Assembly (NCBI GenBank): GCA_017983695.1
Contig: JAGOAX010000007.1
Coordinates: forward strand, 62,001-126,000
Direction: 5' to 3'
Source: Ferruginibacter sp.
GTDB lineage: Bacteria > Bacteroidota > Bacteroidia > Chitinophagales > Chitinophagaceae
DNA length: 64,000 nt
The notes beneath the pieces are model-generated. The model was not told the DNA's origin, ran no database searches, and saw nothing but the letters and a program-made list of their open reading frames with translations. Below are positions 62,375 through 64,000 of this stretch, piece by piece (positions within the stretch are counted from its first letter, which is position 1; the number at the start of each line of letters is the position of its first letter). Both the position numbers and the translations under genes were made by a program.

Positions 62375-63964
62375 TTAATGTGTTCCTAACCCATGAATGC
62401 CGGCATCTGACACATCATCCTGCCTGGTTAATTCTTTTTTAACACCTTTTTTTGAAATAAGCCACAAGCCAATGAATGTAATTAGTCCATTAATCAGGAG
62501 TAACTCAATACCTATCCTGTAATTACCAAACAATTCCGGAGAATAGATATTGAGCAGGTAACAAATTGCCGGAGCAATCAGGCATACTGCTGTTATTAAA
62601 AAACTATTAGCCAGATTACGGTGTGTAAAAATGCCAAAAGCAAATAAGCCCAATAATGGCCCGTAAGTGTATCCTGCAAGATCTAAAATTTTATCAATGA
62701 TACTGTTATCTGCAATTTTAAAGAAAACCCAAATGCATACCAGGAATATAAATGTAAAAGTGAAATGTACTGTAAGGCGTAATTTTTTCTTGGCTTTTTC
62801 ATCCAGGTCATTTCTTTTTTTCAGGTCCAGCATGTCTATACAAAAACATGATGTAAGTGCAGTTAAAGCACCATCTGCACTTGGAAAAAGTGCTGAAATC
62901 AGTGCAATGATAAATATAATACTCATGGCTGGAGGAAGCATATTCATTGCGACAGATGGAAACATTTTATCGCCTAAAATATTATTACCATCCAGTAATA
63001 ATTGTTTTACCATTTTACCATTTACCATTACCTCTGTATAAGCTGCACCTTTTGATGTAGTGTACAAATAAAGCAACCCACCTAAAACCAGGAAAAGAAA
63101 TAATACACTTACCAAAACAATACTCATGGTAATGATATTTTTCTGAGAATCGCCAAGACGTTTTACGCTGATATTCTTTTGCATCATTTCCTGGTCGAGC
63201 CCCGTCATAGCAATGGTAATAAAAGCGCCGCCAATAATCTGTTTTAGAAAAAAACCTTTGCTGTTAACATCGTAATTAAAAATATTAAAATACCCTCTGT
63301 TGCTTATTTCGCTAATAGCTTCTCCACCCGAGAGGTTAAGCTGATTTAATATAAATACTACACAAACTATCAACCCTCCAATCATTAATGAGGTTTGCAA
63401 AGTATCAGTATAAACAATTGTTTTTACACCACCTTCAAACGTATATAATAAGATCATTAATAAAATAACTGCTGCTGTAACTAAAAAAGGTACGCCTAAT
63501 TTATCAAGAATAAATATCTGAAGAACATTGATCACCAGGTATAACCTTGCTGTAGCGCCAACTGTACGGCTTATAATAAAGAATAATGCTCCGGTTTTAT
63601 AGGCAACAACTCCAAAACGCTGTAACAAGTAATTATAAATAGAAGTAAGGTTTAGCCGGTAGTATAAAGGAAGCAGGATAAAAGCTATAACGGCATAGCC
63701 AATCAAATATCCAAAAGCTACCTGCATATAGGCAAAGCCTTTAAAAGCCCCACCCGAAAAATCTCCCACACCGCCTGGTACACTTACAAATGTTACACCG
63801 CTAAGGCTTGTACCTATCATACCAAATGCCACCAGCATCCAGTTACTGTTTTTATTCCCACTGAAAAATGTATCGTTATTGCTGTTGCGGCTGGTATACC
63901 ATGCTACAACCAGCAGAATTAAAAAATATGCAATTACAAATGAAAACAAAACTAAAGGACTCAT
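62375..63964 (-). CDS. Sodium:solute symporter (SSS family)
   Basis: A 529-residue inner-membrane symporter with 13 predicted helices in the LeuT-like fold. GMIGTSLSGVTFVSVPGGVGDFSGGAF is the family's first-helix region, with the sodium site. QEMMQKNISVKRLGDSQKNI is the loop after the fifth helix, and ALISALFPSADGALTALTSCFCIDML is the helix holding the second conserved Ser/Thr. The substrate is not clear from sequence: PutP-, SGLT- and sialic-acid-type members are all possible. The gene stands alone; the window ends 36 bp upstream of its ATG. Confidence 0.87.
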   Translation of the reverse strand: MSPLVLFSFVIAYFLILLVVAWYTSRNSNNDTFFSGNKNSNWMLVAFGMIGTSLSGVTFVSVPGGVGDFSGGAFKGFAYMQVAFGYLIGYAVIAFILLPLYYRLNLTSIYNYLLQRFGVVAYKTGALFFIISRTVGATARLYLVINVLQIFILDKLGVPFLVTAAVILLMILLYTFEGGVKTIVYTDTLQTSLMIGGLIVCVVFILNQLNLSGGEAISEISNRGYFNIFNYDVNSKGFFLKQIIGGAFITIAMTGLDQEMMQKNISVKRLGDSQKNIITMSIVLVSVLFLFLVLGGLLYLYTTSKGAAYTEVMVNGKMVKQLLLDGNNILGDKMFPSVAMNMLPPAMSIIFIIALISALFPSADGALTALTSCFCIDMLDLKKRNDLDEKAKKKLRLTVHFTFTFIFLVCIWVFFKIADNSIIDKILDLAGYTYGPLLGLFAFGIFTHRNLANSFLITAVCLIAPAICYLLNIYSPELFGNYRIGIELLLINGLITFIGLWLISKKGVKKELTRQDDVSDAGIHGLGTH

Positions 63965-64000
63965 AAAAGAATTTATAATGATTTATTAATAGCGAATAAT

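Overview
The window reads as chromosomal DNA of a Bacteroidota bacterium, most likely from the Chitinophagaceae. The evidence is a SusC/SusD pair, a T9SS sorting-domain protein, a type III glutamine synthetase, an OMP_b-brl-type TonB-linked barrel, promoters of the TTTG-N19-TAnnTTTG type, A-rich translation starts, and roughly 40% GC throughout. I see no rRNA, tRNA, CRISPR array, transposase or phage gene. Genus-level placement is not possible by eye.

Layout. 1-6428 (mostly minus): 5' part of aspartate kinase, an Ldh_2 dehydrogenase, a small Spy/CpxP-like secreted protein, GSIII and a polytopic membrane protein. 6540-11514 (plus): purL, an outer-membrane-type protein, hldD and proC. 12869-19379 (plus): pyrG, a TrmH/SpoU methylase, a UbiA-type prenyltransferase, ruvX, peptide deformylase and two secreted proteins, one a transglutaminase-fold protein with Ser in place of the catalytic Cys. 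19414-22679 (minus): an odd DsbA-like protein and ClpB. 22737-26120 (plus): a serine hydrolase, a barrel-like protein, a small two-TM protein and queG.

26170-32740 is a metabolic island: a DeoR-type regulator, SusC and SusD run on the minus strand, and anhydro-MurNAc kinase (anmK) diverges from them across a strong palindrome. 32744-34316 carries an SRPBCC protein and an ABC-2 permease. 34418-35810 is a RES/Xre toxin-antitoxin pair whose toxin stop overlaps the folK start. It is followed by a deoxynucleoside kinase, an MFS transporter, a Cys-cluster protein, a universal stress protein and gcvP. 42588-49619 holds a KAS III enzyme, a DUF5077-DUF3472-FKBP fusion, a cold-shock protein, rimO, an ECF sigma factor with a membrane partner, and a DUF2975/HTH pair. 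49827-57316 holds a TonB-type barrel, aqpZ, peroxiredoxin, a free-standing T9SS sorting domain, an RlmI-like methylase and grpE-dnaJ. 57395-63964 (minus) holds a vWFA protein, the tight operon LOG / O-methyltransferase / glucosaminidase-LysM / hpt, and a sodium:solute symporter.

Most genes are housekeeping. The strongest non-routine signals are: (1) a family of short stem-loop repeats with a TTAGGGG-like tail, eight copies in 64 kb, each placed at a gene edge with the tail facing the coding region, three of them within 4 bp of a start codon; (2) the deoR-susC-susD / anmK locus, a candidate uptake and recycling unit for cell-wall sugars; (3) the RES/Xre module fused translationally to folK; (4) several proteins with altered active sites or unusual domain composition.
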